Source: Tetrahymena thermophila SB210
Lineage: Eukaryota > Ciliophora > Oligohymenophorea > Hymenostomatida > Tetrahymenidae
Direction: 5' to 3'
Length of the DNA stretch: 64,000 nt
Assembly: GCF_000189635.1 (NCBI RefSeq)
Contig: NW_002476290.1
Span: forward strand, 186,001 to 250,000
Of the stretch, positions 62,643-64,000 are shown in pieces. Below the pieces are notes generated by a model, which saw nothing but the letters and a program-made list of their open reading frames with translations, was not told the origin of the DNA and ran no database searches. How positions within the stretch are numbered: position 1 is the first letter of the stretch; every line of letters begins with the position of its first letter. Both the position numbers and the translations under genes were made by a program.

Positions 62643-63725
62643 TTCTCTAAAATTTATATCACCTTTTAATAAAAAATAAGTAGCAATTAATTTACTGAAT
62701 ATTAAACAATCAAGAAAGATATATTCTTTAAAAACTACCAACAATTAATATCTTGAAATATAAAATAAACAAATATGTTTTTTATTTTAACAGTCCAAAG
62801 TGATATTTTTATTATTCTAATTTAAACAAAGTTCGAATCTTAATATTAAGGTCATTATAAAGAGTAAAGACACATTGAATTAAAATAAAGGTAATTAATT
62901 AGTCTAAAGAAAATCAAACAAATTTAATTGTAGCTAAAATGACTATAAGTATATAGGAGTCTTTATTTTTGGTTTTCATCTGAATATTTGCTATTGTTCA
63001 TATATAAAACCTTTAATATAATCAACAGATATCACTTTAATAATTTTTTTATTAAAAATTAATATTTATTATTTTATTTAAGCTATTAATAGCTTAAAAA
63101 TAAATGAGATTTAAACAATTAAATAAGCAATCTAAAAAGTTTATATTATTAACAATAAAAAATAGATTTTATTATTTGGCTTTAAAATTGAGAAGTACTT
63201 TAAATTAAATGAATAAAATATATTTTTATAAATTTAATTACAAAAAACATTTAAAAACTCAGAAAAAATGTAAATAATTTTAATAAAAATTTAATCATCA
63301 ATCATAGATTATTTTACATTAAATAAAAATAATATTTTTGAATATCACTCGTATCAATGTATCAATGAATTAATTTAAATATTTATGCTTTAAATAAATG
63401 ATTAAAAAAATCAAAAATTTATATCTGATAGAAATTTAATTTCAGCTAAAATTGAATGAGTTGAATTGAAAAAAATATTCATATTTGTATGTTAATAAGA
63501 TTTTTTAAAATTAAATATTGAGTCTAGACAAATGAATCAATTTTAATTTGATGATTAGGAATATGCTATTTATCAGGTATCTGCTTTATTTTGTGATTGA
63601 TTTAAAGTATACCAACTTGTAGTGTATTATTTTGATATTTTTGATCCTTAAAGAAACTAATATACTTTAATAATATTTTTACCACAAAATAAACAAATAA
63701 AGTAAAAATAAATTAAGCATCGAAC
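62643..63725. other. divergent intergenic region
   Basis: About 1.1 kb of A/T-rich sequence between GlnRS and the last gene. Must hold both promoters; no defined motif recognised. Confidence 0.45.
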
Positions 63726-64000
63726 ATGAAGAGTTTTGTCATAATAACACTAGCACTCTATCTTTCTTTATCACTGGCTTTGGTACATGAATGTGACCAT
63801 AAAGGCGATGAAGAAATTGACGTGTACACTCCAGAAGATATTCATTTACTTTCTGAGGGAACTTTTACTCCTGCTCCAATAAGATTCACATTTGATGATA
63901 ATGAAATTCAAAATTTGAGCGATCAAAATCTAAAAAATTTATTGCTAAAATCTATCAAGACAGCCTAATTGTTTTATGAAGATCTTATTATTGTAAAAAA
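63726..64000 (+). CDS. secreted protein, probable leishmanolysin-like metallopeptidase (5' part only)
   Basis: The frame opens with a signal peptide, MKSFVIITLALYLSLSLAL, then VHECDHKGDEE, and continues past the TAA (Gln) at 63966 to the window edge, so 91 codons are visible. The phrase TPAPIRFTFDDNEIQNLSD followed by LLLKSIKTAQLFYEDLIIV resembles the pro-region start of ciliate leishmanolysin (M8) proteins (QPIRIxxDxxxL... then a helix ending in LLxV). The zinc site HExxH would lie beyond the edge, so activity and family are not proven. If right, it is a secreted or surface zinc peptidase of the large ciliate M8 family. Confidence 0.55.

Overview
The window reads as nuclear (macronuclear-type) DNA of a ciliate, most likely a Tetrahymena-like oligohymenophorean. 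The evidence is direct. Every recognisable protein keeps its family alignment only if TAA and TAG are read as Gln and TGA alone as stop. The sequence is extremely AT-rich. Genes are cut by short GT..AG introns, mostly 45-100 nt, and separated by long, very AT-rich gaps. The genus is inference; the genetic code is seen in the sequence. No tRNA, rRNA, CRISPR array, telomere or bacterial operon signal was found. Exon models below were built by hand from reading frame, GT/AG boundaries and family alignment, and the summed exon lengths of each complete model are divisible by three.

Layout from left to right: an IGR-motif protein resembling mitoribosomal mS41 (67-918); a 2-oxoglutarate/malate-type mitochondrial carrier (2589-3975); a hormone-sensitive-lipase-type hydrolase (minus, 4180-7035); a very long ZC2HC1-like zinc-finger protein with 13-residue tandem repeats (minus, 7580-12234); a small secreted protein (minus, 13663-14115); a multi-EF-hand protein (14940-16945); a CRAL-TRIO protein with a Gln-rich tail (17921-20070); the long form of tRNase Z (minus, 20740-23438); a kinesin fused to an RCC1 propeller (24152-29539); a cyclic-nucleotide-binding-domain K+ channel (minus, 30147-35432); a small secreted protein (36124-36728); two minus-strand genes of unknown role, one basic/coiled-coil and one LRR-like (37777-41700); a ubiquitin-specific protease with a possible myristoylation start (45127-47707); a Jupiter/HN1-like protein (48796-50005); a WD40 protein (minus, 51156-52676); a probable mitochondrial protein with unresolved 3' end (53632 on); a strongly codon-biased two-helix membrane protein (55087-56386, first exon not located); cytosolic-type glutaminyl-tRNA synthetase (minus, 59437-62642); and the first part of a leishmanolysin-like secreted protein cut by the right edge.

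The genes do not form an operon or one pathway; neighbours look unrelated, as is normal for a ciliate chromosome. Several encode organelle functions (carrier, mS41-like, the 53.6-kb gene, possibly tRNase Z). Two touch tRNA biology: tRNase Z, and GlnRS, which in this code must supply Gln for CAA/CAG as well as TAA/TAG codons. The gaps hold four small arrays of 180-270-bp direct repeats, one with an inverted copy, and a duplicated 3' end of the GlnRS gene. The most unusual items are the kinesin-RCC1 fusion, the repeat array around the conserved 10-bp core CATGGCGCTA, the GlnRS 3' duplication, and the giant ZC2HC1-like protein.
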